Below, in pieces: positions 7,226-15,473 of a DNA stretch of 59,529 bases. The DNA comes from Sphingobium sp. 66-54 (GTDB lineage Bacteria; Pseudomonadota; Alphaproteobacteria; Sphingomonadales; Sphingomonadaceae): contig MKWI01000033.1 of NCBI GenBank assembly GCA_001899715.1, forward strand, positions 1-59,529, read 5' to 3'. Numbering within the stretch: the first letter of the stretch is position 1; each line of letters opens with the position of its first letter. A model generated the notes under the pieces. That model made no database searches and was not told where the DNA came from. It saw only the letters and a list, made by a program, of their open reading frames with translations. A program made the position numbers and the translations under genes.

Positions 7226-7320
7226 TCCTACTCAATCGAAAGAGCGAGTAGATCAGAAGCCTCGTCTCAGGACAAGGCTCAGGGAGCCCCGCCGCAGAGA
7301 TGCGACGGGGCTTACCTTGT
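7226..7320 (+). ncRNA. Candidate stress-induced small RNA
   Basis: Starting about 7 bases after the CGTT box, the predicted transcript holds three successive stem-loops: CTACTC/GAGTAG (7228-7233 with 7246-7251), AGCCT/AGGCT (7258-7262 with 7275-7279) and a 12-bp GC-rich stem closed by a GAGA tetraloop (7285-7296 with 7301-7312, one mismatch). The stretch after the last stem is only moderately T-rich. No ORF with a start signal lies inside. The length of about 95 nt is an estimate. I do not recognise a named RNA family. Confidence 0.45.
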
Positions 7321-7497
7321 TCCTCTTTCCGATTGCCCGGGTCGGACTATGGATAGTGGGCAACGCCACACCATGCATGTCTTGCCTTAAACCCGAGATA
7401 ATGCCCTATGCCCAGCCTCCGGCAATCAAAGCGGGCTCCATGCCGGAAGAACGCCTGTTACGGAGTTGCTCCGGCTTCAGGCCGACCCCCACCCCCG

Positions 7498-8556
7498 TCA
7501 ACCATGCATTAGTTCGTACACGGCACGTAAGCTCTCGTCGGTATTGACCAGCATCGACCAGCCCTCGCTGTGCTGCCGGTCAAGTCGATAGGATGTTTCC
7601 AGATAACCGCGCGCCATGGGGTAATGCTCGTCCGCATTAATCCACAAGCGCAGCAGGGTCCGCTCGCGCTCCGGCGTATTCTTGAAGCTGGTACGGGAGT
7701 GGAGAACACGGAAATTGTGCCAGAACACCATCTCGCCCGGCTGGAGGACGAAGGAGGTCATCAACTCCGGCCGCTTGGCCACGGTGAACATGTAGCGCAG
7801 CGCCTCCACCAGATCCGCCGGCACCGGTTCGCCCCGGATCTCCGCCGCCTGAGCAATGAAGATCACGTAGTTGTACATGGCGATATGCCCGTCGATCACC
7901 GAGAAGGTCGGCACCTTGTAATCGGTAACAGTGGTGAGGCTGGTGGGATAATAATAGCCTTCCCGTAAGGCGGCGAGGAGGTCCGGCCGCTCCTCCTCCA
8001 TGACGCCGTAGATCGCCGCGGAGCTGACAAAGCCGCTCACACCACCCTCCTCCGCAGCGACGACGGACGCAAGGCTCAATATCTCATGGTAATCGGTATG
8101 CGGCCCCAATTCGCTATCCATGAGATAGCCGCGACGCTGCGGATTCGGCTCCTTGCGGACGAGGCCAATGCGATCATGCCGCGGGCTCTGCTCCGTCGCG
8201 GTGCCAAGATGGGTGCCGAGGCCGAAATGCAGCCGCTTGAATTGCTCCAGATCGTAGCGGGACAGGTCCACGCCGGTGAGCATCACGCAGCCGCGCGCCG
8301 CCATCAGATCGTAGCGCACCGCCGTCATCAGCGCGGTAAGCACGGGGGCGCCGAAATCCGCCTTGGTGATATCGGTCGCCGCCCGGCCTTCCGTCGTGCG
8401 AACGGCGGCATCGAGTGCGTCAATCTGCGCGGGGCTCAGCCTGCGGGTGATCCCCTCCGCACCGCCGCCATCCTCTGCCTGCCACGCACCCGAGGGAATG
8501 CCCAACCGTGTCCGAACCGTCCGCACGTCTTCGATCACCGCATCCATATCCGCCAT
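7498..8556 (-). CDS. TauD/TfdA-like Fe(II)/2-oxoglutarate dioxygenase
   Basis: The 352-residue product has the jelly-roll facial-triad pattern: HTDYHE supplies H-x-D, HNFRVLHSRTSF the distal His, and RTLLRLWI the Arg that binds 2-oxoglutarate. Family members hydroxylate or cleave small carboxylates, sulfonates, aryloxyacids or amines, but the substrate cannot be read from the sequence. GGAGG lies correctly before the ATG at 8556, so I prefer it to the ATG at 8568. The gene is divergent from an aromatic-acid-type transporter across a 19-bp palindrome, which suggests one catabolic unit: uptake and oxidative attack of an acid substrate. Confidence 0.82.
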   Translation of the reverse strand: MADMDAVIEDVRTVRTRLGIPSGAWQAEDGGGAEGITRRLSPAQIDALDAAVRTTEGRAATDITKADFGAPVLTALMTAVRYDLMAARGCVMLTGVDLSRYDLEQFKRLHFGLGTHLGTATEQSPRHDRIGLVRKEPNPQRRGYLMDSELGPHTDYHEILSLASVVAAEEGGVSGFVSSAAIYGVMEEERPDLLAALREGYYYPTSLTTVTDYKVPTFSVIDGHIAMYNYVIFIAQAAEIRGEPVPADLVEALRYMFTVAKRPELMTSFVLQPGEMVFWHNFRVLHSRTSFKNTPERERTLLRLWINADEHYPMARGYLETSYRLDRQHSEGWSMLVNTDESLRAVYELMHG

Positions 8557-8611
8557 AATGTCCTCCATTCGGACTCACTTCATAGCACAATGTTGGCAGT
8601 GATATAGTGTG

Positions 8612-8630
8612 AATTCTAATTATTAGAATT
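8612..8630. promoter_or_regulatory. Perfect 19-bp palindrome, likely operator
   Basis: AATTCTAATTATTAGAATT (9-bp arms around one central base) lies in the 162-bp space between the divergent dioxygenase and MFS genes. Its AT content contrasts with the GC-rich surroundings. Its position suits a shared operator for a dimeric repressor. No regulator gene adjoins it. Confidence 0.55.
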
Positions 8631-8718
8631 GCTGTGGCTATTCCTATAGCCAAAGGGGTGAAGTGCCTCTATCCTTTGCCGAAAGCAGCATAGCTGTGCT
8701 TAGGAGAGACAGGCGCTC

Positions 8719-10092
8719 ATGGACAGACCGGCCCGGACAATCGACCTTGCGGCGCTGATCGACGGGAAGAAACTCACGCCTTTCAACTGGGTGCTGATGA
8801 CGCTCTCCTGGCTCATCACCATGTTCGATGGGCTCGACATGATGATGGTCTCCTTCACCGCGCCCTATATGCGCGATGAGCTGAACCTGACGACCACGCA
8901 GCTTGGCAACGTGTTTTCCGCCGGCACTGCCGGCATGGTGGTGGGCGGCCTGGCCTTCACTTACATTGGCGACAGGATCGGGCGCCGGCCAACGATCATC
9001 GTCGCGGGCCTGGCCTTCGGCATCCTTACTTTCCTCACTGGCTTCGCGCGTAGTTACGAGTTGCTGCTGGCGCTGCGCTTCCTGGACGGCCTGGCGATCG
9101 GCGGCCTGCTGCCGCTGGCCTGGGCCCTCAACATCGAATTCGTACCCAAGCGGGTGCGTGCGACCGTCATCGCCTTTATCATGATGGGCTTTTCCATCGG
9201 CAGCGCCGTGGCCGGACCGCTCACCAACTGGCTGGCCCCGGTCTACGGCTGGGAGGGTGTCTATTTCGCCGGTGGCGGCGCGACCGTTCTGTGTGCGATC
9301 GCCGTGGCCCTCTGGCTACCCGAATCGCCGCGCTTCCTCATCAACAAGGACATCAAGCCGGAGCTGGTGGCGGCAACGCTCAAGCGCTACGATCCGACGT
9401 TGGATATCCAGCCCAACGACCGGTTCGTCCTGGGCGACGAGACCCAGAACAAGGCAAACTTCCGGCTCGGCGATCTGTTCGTGGGCCCTCTCAAGTGGAT
9501 CACGCCGCTGGTGTGGCTCGGCTATGGAGCGAGCGCGCTGGGCATCTTCTTCAAGGCGTCCTGGGGGCCGATCGTGCTGGAGGAGATGGCCGTGCCGCGC
9601 GAAACGGCGGCGACGGTTTCCTCGATCGGTGGGCTCTTCGGGGCGGTCGCGGGCGTCGCGATCATGCGGCTGGCAGAGCGCTATGGATTGCTGGTCGTAG
9701 CGCTCGTGCCTGCAATCCTCGTGCCGCTGGCCGTGCTGATCGGCTTCGACGTGTTCACGGGAACGCCATTATTCCTGCCCCTGATCGTCGTTCTCGCCAT
9801 GCTTGTCGGCGGAGGCCATTCGGCAATCATCAGCCAACTCGCACTCTATTATCCCACTGCGATCCGCGCCAGCGCGGGCGGCTGGGCATCAGCCGTGGGC
9901 AAGGTGGGTGGCGTCATCGGGCCGATCATCGGCGCGGCGGTGTTGAGCAGCGGTATCCCGGCGGCACGGACTTATGCAGTGGCGGCAATCTGCCCATTCG
10001 TCCTGATGCTCTGCGTTTTGTGGATCTACTTCCTCGTCGAGCGCCCCAACCGTAAGACAGCCCTCAGCGCAAAGGTTGCCGTCGCGCACTGA
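8719..10092 (+). CDS. MFS transporter, aromatic acid:H+ symporter type
   Basis: The 457-residue product has about 12 hydrophobic segments. Family signatures are FDGLDMMMVSFTAPYM in TM1, GDRIGRRPTIIV in the 2-3 loop, and PLAWALNIEFVPKRVRAT before TM5. These fit the AAHS group (PcaK/BenK/MhpT-like), which imports aromatic or similar carboxylates with protons. The substrate is not readable; the divergent dioxygenase suggests the imported acid is its substrate. A weak GGAG-type RBS precedes the ATG. The gene sits just outside the genomic island that begins at the tRNA-Met gene. Confidence 0.85.
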   Translation: MDRPARTIDLAALIDGKKLTPFNWVLMTLSWLITMFDGLDMMMVSFTAPYMRDELNLTTTQLGNVFSAGTAGMVVGGLAFTYIGDRIGRRPTIIVAGLAFGILTFLTGFARSYELLLALRFLDGLAIGGLLPLAWALNIEFVPKRVRATVIAFIMMGFSIGSAVAGPLTNWLAPVYGWEGVYFAGGGATVLCAIAVALWLPESPRFLINKDIKPELVAATLKRYDPTLDIQPNDRFVLGDETQNKANFRLGDLFVGPLKWITPLVWLGYGASALGIFFKASWGPIVLEEMAVPRETAATVSSIGGLFGAVAGVAIMRLAERYGLLVVALVPAILVPLAVLIGFDVFTGTPLFLPLIVVLAMLVGGGHSAIISQLALYYPTAIRASAGGWASAVGKVGGVIGPIIGAAVLSSGIPAARTYAVAAICPFVLMLCVLWIYFLVERPNRKTALSAKVAVAH

Positions 10093-10334
10093 TCCAGGGA
10101 AAGGAGCGCCCTGACCCGCTTTGAGCAGGCACGGTGTGGGAGAAAGCGCGCGTCGCAAGATGCAGAACGAAAGGGTTTGCCGACGCTTCGCCGATACCAT
10201 TCAGTGGCGTGGACGGTCGGACCATGAGGGGTCGGGTTCTTCACCGAAAGGGACCCATTGACCACCCCGCCCCGCCTGCGTATAGCGCGCCGACCGATCG
10301 CCCTTGTGGCGATTGCGCTGGCCTACGGGCCTTG

Positions 10335-10412
10335 GGGCGGAGTAGCTCAGCTGGTTAGAGCAGCGGAATCATAATCCGCGTGTCGGGGGTTCAAGTCCCT
10401 CCTCCGCTACCA
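10335..10412 (+). tRNA. tRNA-Met (CAU), elongator type
   Basis: The cloverleaf is complete: acceptor GGCGGAG paired with CTCCGCT (G-U at the end), D-arm GCTCAG...GAGC, anticodon arm CGGAATCATAATCCG with CAT, T-arm GGGGGTTCAAGTCCC and an encoded CCA. The 5' GGCGGAG and the absence of a C-A mismatch at position 1 fit elongator tRNA-Met rather than the initiator. Its 3' end is the integration site of the island. Confidence 0.93.
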
Positions 10413-12039
10413 ACGATACAGCACCCTTGGCCTTCCGAGGGGCTTGCCCTTCCTCCTCGATGAAGGGCTGAAGGTATCCAACGATCCGCAGCTTCATAAC
10501 GCCGTTCTCATTGCGGGTGACGATGATCGAGTGGATCAACTCCCGAAGTACAGGCCCAAGCTCCTTCATGTCGTCCAACTCGTGAAGCCCATACTCGAAC
10601 TTTGCCCGCGAGTTTGCCCACTTTCCGGTGAGGCGCTGCACCCGGTCGCCCAAGGCCCTGAAAGCTGTGGGGTGGAAGCTGACGTTGCTGGCTACGGGCA
10701 GATGGTCGCGCTCCTGCTCAAGTTCGTCCCGCCGAGCTACCAGTTCCTTGATGTTGACGTTTAAGGTTCTCCTGTCGCCTTCATCGTTGGCTATCATGTC
10801 GTGAAAGCGATCCAGCTTCTGACTTATTTTCGCGAGTTCTTTTTCAATCTCGGCACGGCGACGATCCGGTTCGGCAGTCTGATTGCGACGTGCTTCGATA
10901 TAGGACCGAGCGCAGACCGAGATTTGCTCAGGGTTGGATAGCTGCTTGGCGATTTCAAAAAGCGCCCACCCTTCGATTTCGTCCAGGTAGTAGGTCTGGG
11001 GATCAGGGCAGGTGCCCGAATTGGTGTGAGCCGAACAGCGGACGCGAACACGCTTTGACCGCTTCGCGTGTCCATAGACGGCCATCCCTGAACCGCATGC
11101 ACCGCATTTTATCAGACCGGACAGCAGGCGCTTAGGACGGCGATGGACGCCGATATTTCCTTCGCGTGGGCCGTGTGCGTGAGCCGCCAATTGAGACTGT
11201 GCCGCATCCCACAGGTCTGGAGGCACGATCCGAAGCTCCGGCAGATCGTGATATTCCCGCAGTTCAGGTGCGTTCGTGCGGGAGACGCGATTGCCGGTGT
11301 CAGGGTCTTTAATCATCTGGACCCGGTTCCAGACCATCTTGCCAGCATACAGCGAGTTGCGAAGGATACCGTAACCACGCTTAGGATTGCCGTTGATGGT
11401 GGATGCATTCCATTTCGTGCCCCGAGGGGGGCGAATACCGTCCCTATTGAGGCCATGGGCGATGTGCCGTGGGGACTTCCCGCCCGCGAACTCCGAATAA
11501 ATGCGGAGGATCACGTCGGCCTCTTCCTCAATGATCACCCGCTTGCCCTTGTTCATCGGGTCGGAGCGATAGCCATAAGCCTTGCCCCCTGCTGATTTTC
11601 CTTGCTTCACGAGGCCCGTCATGCCGCGCCTGATCTTGTGGACGTTGTCCTCGCGTTGGAGTTGGCCGACCAGCCCACGGAGGCCGACCATCAGCGTATT
11701 GGCGATACCCTCATGGACTGCGCGGAGTTCAATGCCGAGATATTGCAGGCGTTTGTGGATGCCTGCGAGGTCTTCCATGTCGCGGGACAGGCGATCCAGC
11801 GCCTCGACGATGATGACGTCGAATTTCTTGGCTTGGGCATCCTGAAGCAGGTTGTAGAGGCCGTCCCTGCCGAGCATCGACGCACCGGATCGGGCCTTGT
11901 CCTGATAGGTGCCTACGACGCGAAGACCCTCGCGCTCAGCATAGGATCGGCACAGGTCTAACTGGTCCTCGGTCGATCGTTCGTTCTGAAGGTCGGTGGA
12001 AAACCGGGCGTAGGCCACTGCGCGGCGGAGATCGGACAT
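10369..12039 (-). CDS. Large serine recombinase (island integrase)
   Basis: The 556-residue product has an N-terminal resolvase domain with catalytic Ser in YARFSTDLQ and the R-x-x-R active-site strand VEALDRLSRDMEDL, then a recombinase domain (GKAYGYRSD, HIAHGLNRDGI), a zinc ribbon (CGACGSGM...CSAHTNSGTC) and a coiled-coil region. The gene ends inside the tRNA-Met gene: its last residues, EEGLEPPTRGL, are antisense tRNA sequence, so its natural C-terminus is altered by integration. The ATG at 12039 overlaps the TGA of the upstream RHH gene by one base, which implies coupled translation. It is the likely agent of insertion at 10400/27544. Confidence 0.93.
   Translation of the reverse strand: MSDLRRAVAYARFSTDLQNERSTEDQLDLCRSYAEREGLRVVGTYQDKARSGASMLGRDGLYNLLQDAQAKKFDVIIVEALDRLSRDMEDLAGIHKRLQYLGIELRAVHEGIANTLMVGLRGLVGQLQREDNVHKIRRGMTGLVKQGKSAGGKAYGYRSDPMNKGKRVIIEEEADVILRIYSEFAGGKSPRHIAHGLNRDGIRPPRGTKWNASTINGNPKRGYGILRNSLYAGKMVWNRVQMIKDPDTGNRVSRTNAPELREYHDLPELRIVPPDLWDAAQSQLAAHAHGPREGNIGVHRRPKRLLSGLIKCGACGSGMAVYGHAKRSKRVRVRCSAHTNSGTCPDPQTYYLDEIEGWALFEIAKQLSNPEQISVCARSYIEARRNQTAEPDRRRAEIEKELAKISQKLDRFHDMIANDEGDRRTLNVNIKELVARRDELEQERDHLPVASNVSFHPTAFRALGDRVQRLTGKWANSRAKFEYGLHELDDMKELGPVLRELIHSIIVTRNENGVMKLRIVGYLQPFIEEEGQAPRKAKGAVSLVAEEGLEPPTRGL
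10400..10414 (+). repeat. Left attachment core (attL) of genomic island
   Basis: TCCTCCGCTACCAAC at the 3' end of tRNA-Met is repeated exactly and directly at 27544-27558. The serine recombinase gene starts its 3' end across this core. The pair defines a 17.1-kb island. The tRNA stays intact at this end. Confidence 0.8.
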
Positions 12040-12188
12040 CAAGCGGCCTCCTTAGTATCGGCGATCTTCGCCCTTTCCAGCAAGGCCACGATTTCTCCGT
12101 TCATGGTCCGGTGTTGAGTGTCGGCCCGCTCCTTCAGCCATGACTTCAGGTTGGCGGGCAGGCGCAGGTTCATCCTTTCAAAGATCAT
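12039..12188 (-). CDS. Arc-like ribbon-helix-helix regulator
   Basis: The 49-residue product begins MIFERMNLRLPANLKSWL and continues with RTMNGEIVALLERA, the beta-strand-helix-helix pattern of Arc/MetJ repressors. GAGGAG precedes the ATG. Its stop overlaps the recombinase start by one base, so it probably controls the recombinase in the same transcript. It diverges from a second RHH gene that shares the RTMNGEIVA string; two direct-repeat boxes lie between them. Confidence 0.8.
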   Translation of the reverse strand: MIFERMNLRLPANLKSWLKERADTQHRTMNGEIVALLERAKIADTKEAA

Positions 12189-12216
12189 ATCTTGCTCCTC
12201 TATGTCGGAAGGTGCC

Positions 12217-12276
12217 GACTAGGCATATAATAGGCACATCATTGTGTCATGTGTCAACTCGGCATAAATAGGCACA
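12217..12276. promoter_or_regulatory. Paired direct-repeat operator between RHH genes
   Basis: GACTAGGCATATAATAGGCACA (12217-12238, quoted here only as landmarks GACTAGGCATA and TAATAGGCACA) recurs as AACTCGGCATA-AATAGGCACA at 12257-12276. Start-to-start spacing is about 40 bp, near four helical turns. GTGCC/GGCAC half-sites surround the first copy. The position between divergent RHH genes fits autoregulation by either or both proteins. Confidence 0.5.
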
Positions 12277-12290
12277 AAAAGGAGATCGGA

Positions 12291-12566
12291 ATGCGCGAAC
12301 CCTATCCCAGCGAAACCCAAGACAGGTTCATGGTCCGCCTGCCGGATGGAATGCGAGACAAGATCAAGGCAGCCGCAGAGGCGGCGAACCGCACCATGAA
12401 CGGTGAGATCGTCGCCCGGCTGGAAGCCAGCTTCAGGGAGGATTTCGGCGTCCCCGATTTCGTCACGCCCGATCTGGTCAAGCAAGTGAAGGTGCTGGGC
12501 GAGGAACTCGAAACAGTGCGGGCGCAGGTGAGGGTTCTGGAAATTCGCACCGGCGGGCAGGAGTGA
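12291..12566 (+). CDS. Arc-family ribbon-helix-helix protein with coiled-coil tail
   Basis: The 91-residue product has an RHH core, FMVRLPDGMRDKIKAAAEAA then RTMNGEIVARLEASF, followed by a helical tail (LVKQVKVLGEELETVRAQVRVLE) that may oligomerise. I chose the ATG at 12291 because AAGGAG lies 6 bp upstream. Its core is related to the divergent 49-residue RHH protein, so the two could bind the same repeats and compete or form heterodimers. The role is probably control of island gene expression or excision (inference). Confidence 0.8.
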   Translation: MREPYPSETQDRFMVRLPDGMRDKIKAAAEAANRTMNGEIVARLEASFREDFGVPDFVTPDLVKQVKVLGEELETVRAQVRVLEIRTGGQE

Positions 12567-12584
12567 TCGTTGCTGGGAATCTTT

Positions 12585-12600
12585 GTGCAATTAATTGCAC
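12585..12600. repeat. Island palindrome copy A
   Basis: GTGCAATTAATTGCAC is a perfect 16-bp palindrome 18 bp after the RHH stop. The 14-bp core TGCAATTAATTGCA recurs at 23733 and 26267 and was not found elsewhere in the window. Confidence 0.6.
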
Positions 12601-12712
12601 GCAAATCTCGCCGCCCGTTCTCCCGATCATTTCGGCAATGTCGTTTCCAACCTTCGGGCAAATCGGATAGGGCTTGCTCGGAAACGTTCAGGGATAGGGG
12701 CAATTATAGCTA

Positions 12713-12877
12713 ATGCCGACACTGCGATGGTTGACGAGGGACGAGGACATCAGGGCTGCCGCGCATGTGCCCTGCCGGCTGCTGGAGGAAGTTCCCGATC
12801 TCGGCCACGGTGATCGCGATAGCGGCAACATGCTTGTCTAGGGTGACAAGCTCGACGCCCTGAAGGCGTTGCTGTAG
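12713..12877 (+). pseudogene. N-terminal remnant of type III DNA methyltransferase (mod)
   Basis: The frame opening at 12713 reads MPTLRWLTRDED...VPCRLLEEVPDL...GNMLV, a stop at 12839, then GDKLDALKALL and a second stop at 12875. This matches the start of Mod/site-specific adenine methyltransferases, where GNMLIxGDNLEALKALLP contains the beginning of the catalytic region; the TAG replaces an expected Gln or Glu codon. Everything after the first 50 or so codons is gone. The rest of the 12567-12937 space holds copy A of the island palindrome and nothing else I recognise. Confidence 0.6.
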
Positions 12878-12937
12878 GCTCTGATAATAGGGTGTTATCA
12901 TAGGTGGGTGAAATAATAGCCTCTGTTGCGGGGTATC

Positions 12938-15418
12938 TCACACTAAATCACGATAGGCGAGTAACCGGAGCGCATTGAACACGACAAGCAAAGTCGAGCC
13001 TTCATGCAGAGCCACGGCTGGCCCGATGCCAAGCCCAAATATCGTGGCCGGAACCAGCAAAGCCACCACGCCCAAGCTCACGAACACATTCTGACGAATG
13101 ATGGAGCGCGTCTTCCGGCTGAGATCGACCGCAAACGGCAGGTGTGATAGATCATCCGCCATCAACGCCACATCGGCGGTTTCCAGCGCGACGTCCGACC
13201 CGGCTGCGCCCATCGCCACGCCGACCGTCGCGGTCGCCATAGCTGGCGCATCGTTCACGCCATCGCCGACCATCGCCACCTTCGCTTCGGCGCGCAGCTT
13301 CTTGATCGCCTCAACCTTATCTTCCGGCATCAGGTCGCCCCATGCCTCGTCGATCCCAACCTCCCGTGCGATCGCCTCCGCCGCCCTTTGATGGTCGCCG
13401 GAGATCATAATCATCCGCTTGATGCCGATGTCACGCAGTTGCCTAAGCGCATTTTTCGCGGTTTCGCGGGGCGTGTCGAGCAAGCCAATCGCACCAAGGT
13501 CGCGCCCCTCGCGCTGCACGACCATGCTGGTTTGTCCGCCTTCGCGCAGTTGCTCCACGGCATCGACCATCGCCGGGGACAGGGACGGAATACCATCGGC
13601 CCCGAACATCCCCGGCTTGCCGATAAGAACTTCGTCCCCGCCGACGGCAGCCGACACGCCTCGACCCGTGAGGCTTTTCAGACTCTCCGCCTTTGGGATC
13701 GGAGTATCCCCGACATGAACACGCCCGTCGCGCGCTATCGCCTGTGCCAGCGGATGGTCGCTCAGACTTTCAACCGCGACCGCGATTGCCATCAACTCCT
13801 GCCTGTCGACGCCCGGCGCCACGATGATCTGCTGGATGCGCGGTTCGCCCTTGGTCAGTGTGCCGGTCTTGTCGAACGCAATGGCGTCAAGCGATCCGAG
13901 CAGTTCCAGTGGTGCGCCGCCTTTCACCAGCACGCCGCCGCGCGCCGCGCGGGCCACGCCGGACAAAACGGCGCTGGGGGTCGCAATGGCGAGCGCGCAG
14001 GGGCTGGCCGCAACCAGCACCGCCATCGCGCGGTAGAAGCTGTCGCGGAACGGTTCATCGACCACGACCCAGGCGAACAGCAGCAGAAAGGCCAATGCCA
14101 GCACGGCGGGGACAAAGACTTTTTCGAAGCGATCGGTGAAGCGCTGGGTCGGAGACTTCTGGGTCTCCGCTTCGCTCACCATTTTGATGACCTTGGCGAG
14201 CGTGCTTTCGCTCGACAGCCGGGTCACTTCGATCTCAATGAGACCGCTGCCGTTGATCGTGCCGGCGAACACGCGGGAAGCGGCGTCGATACGATCAGGC
14301 ACGACACGGGCAGCGACGGGATCATCGACCGGCTTCTTATCGACCGGGATGCTTTCGCCGGTGACAGGCGCCTGATTGATGGCGCTGTTGCCCTTCACCA
14401 CGAAACCGTCGGCGGCGATCCGTTCATCGGGCTTAATGATGACGACATCGCCCAACGCCAATTGCTCGACCTGGATATCCTCGCTGCGACCATCGGCGCG
14501 GCGAACCAGCGCAGTGCGTGGGGCGAGTTGGGCAAGGGCTTCGATCGCTCCCTTGGCCCGGCCCATAGCATAATGTTCGAGTGCATGGCCCAGGCTGAAC
14601 AGGAACAGGAGAAGCGCGCCTTCGGCCCATGCACCGAGCGCGGCGGCACCAGAGGCCGCGACCAGCATCAGCGTGTCGATCTCGAACTTACGCAGCTTGA
14701 GATTGTCAATCGCCTCGCGCAGCGTGAAGAACCCGCCACAACCATAAGCGGCGATGAAGCAGGCCAGTGGCAACCAGGCCGGTGCGCCCGCGACTAGCTT
14801 TTCGATAGCAAACCCGATCCCGAGCAGTGTCCCGCAAGCGAGGGCAAAGATCAGTTCGGTTCGCGATCCGAAGATACCACCATGATCGTGGTCATGGCCC
14901 TCATCGCCATGCCGGTGTCCTGCATGGCCATCATCCCCGGCACTGTGGCCGTGCCCTTCATGCTCCCCGGCGCCAACGGGTTCCACTCCCATGCTAGCAA
15001 GCGCGGTGAGAATGGCCACTTCCGAGGTTTGCTCCTTGTCATATTCGACATGGACCATTCCGGCCGCGCTGGCGCTGGCCTCCAATATGCCGGTAATCGC
15101 GCTAAGCCTGTCGCCAATCGTCCGCGCACGGCGTTGATGCCGGATGCCACGCACCGACCATGACGCATGGCCATAGCGCCCCGTGATGCTGGCACCCGCC
15201 GCCTCCACCATGTCACGGATGCGAACGAGCGAGAGTTGATCGGGGGCATAATGCACGCAGAGCTTCGCCGGTTCATCCTTGGCGGCTGCGATCACATGAG
15301 CGGCTTCGACGCCGGGCCGACCCTTGAGCATGGCGATGAGGCGGCTGACGCACTGGTCCGTCTCATCCGCCACATCCGGCAACAGCACGGGAATATCGAG
15401 TTTGAGTTTTTCGGTCAT
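12938..15418 (-). CDS. P1B-4-like heavy-metal-translocating P-type ATPase
   Basis: The 826-residue product has a long N-terminal extension ending in a His/Asp-rich segment (EHEGHGHSAGDDGHAGHRHG), six to eight membrane helices, the transport motif SPCALAIATP, phosphorylation site DKTGTLTKGE, and hinge motif GDGVNDAPA. The SPC triad, together with HEGSTLLVVFNALRLL in the last helix, is the signature of the P1B-4 class, which exports Co, Zn, Cd or Fe; the His-rich loop probably binds metal before transport. No classical CxxC HMA motif is visible. GGAAGAG precedes the ATG at 15418. It is the last gene of the minus-strand efflux operon. Confidence 0.92.
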   Translation of the reverse strand: MTEKLKLDIPVLLPDVADETDQCVSRLIAMLKGRPGVEAAHVIAAAKDEPAKLCVHYAPDQLSLVRIRDMVEAAGASITGRYGHASWSVRGIRHQRRARTIGDRLSAITGILEASASAAGMVHVEYDKEQTSEVAILTALASMGVEPVGAGEHEGHGHSAGDDGHAGHRHGDEGHDHDHGGIFGSRTELIFALACGTLLGIGFAIEKLVAGAPAWLPLACFIAAYGCGGFFTLREAIDNLKLRKFEIDTLMLVAASGAAALGAWAEGALLLFLFSLGHALEHYAMGRAKGAIEALAQLAPRTALVRRADGRSEDIQVEQLALGDVVIIKPDERIAADGFVVKGNSAINQAPVTGESIPVDKKPVDDPVAARVVPDRIDAASRVFAGTINGSGLIEIEVTRLSSESTLAKVIKMVSEAETQKSPTQRFTDRFEKVFVPAVLALAFLLLFAWVVVDEPFRDSFYRAMAVLVAASPCALAIATPSAVLSGVARAARGGVLVKGGAPLELLGSLDAIAFDKTGTLTKGEPRIQQIIVAPGVDRQELMAIAVAVESLSDHPLAQAIARDGRVHVGDTPIPKAESLKSLTGRGVSAAVGGDEVLIGKPGMFGADGIPSLSPAMVDAVEQLREGGQTSMVVQREGRDLGAIGLLDTPRETAKNALRQLRDIGIKRMIMISGDHQRAAEAIAREVGIDEAWGDLMPEDKVEAIKKLRAEAKVAMVGDGVNDAPAMATATVGVAMGAAGSDVALETADVALMADDLSHLPFAVDLSRKTRSIIRQNVFVSLGVVALLVPATIFGLGIGPAVALHEGSTLLVVFNALRLLAYRDLV

Positions 15419-15473
15419 CAATTCTCTTCCACGAAAGGGATGAGGGACGGGGAAACCTCCCCGTCCCGGCGTG

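Noticed and set aside
10369..10412. The recombinase C-terminal residues as a conserved protein motif
   Set aside because: EEGLEPPTRGL is translated tRNA sequence created by integration, not a protein domain.
13388..14797. Long plus-strand frame (469 codons) opposite the metal ATPase
   Set aside because: It is a GC-rich shadow of the real minus-strand gene, whose motifs are unambiguous; the same holds for the long frame at 17373-18464 opposite czcA.
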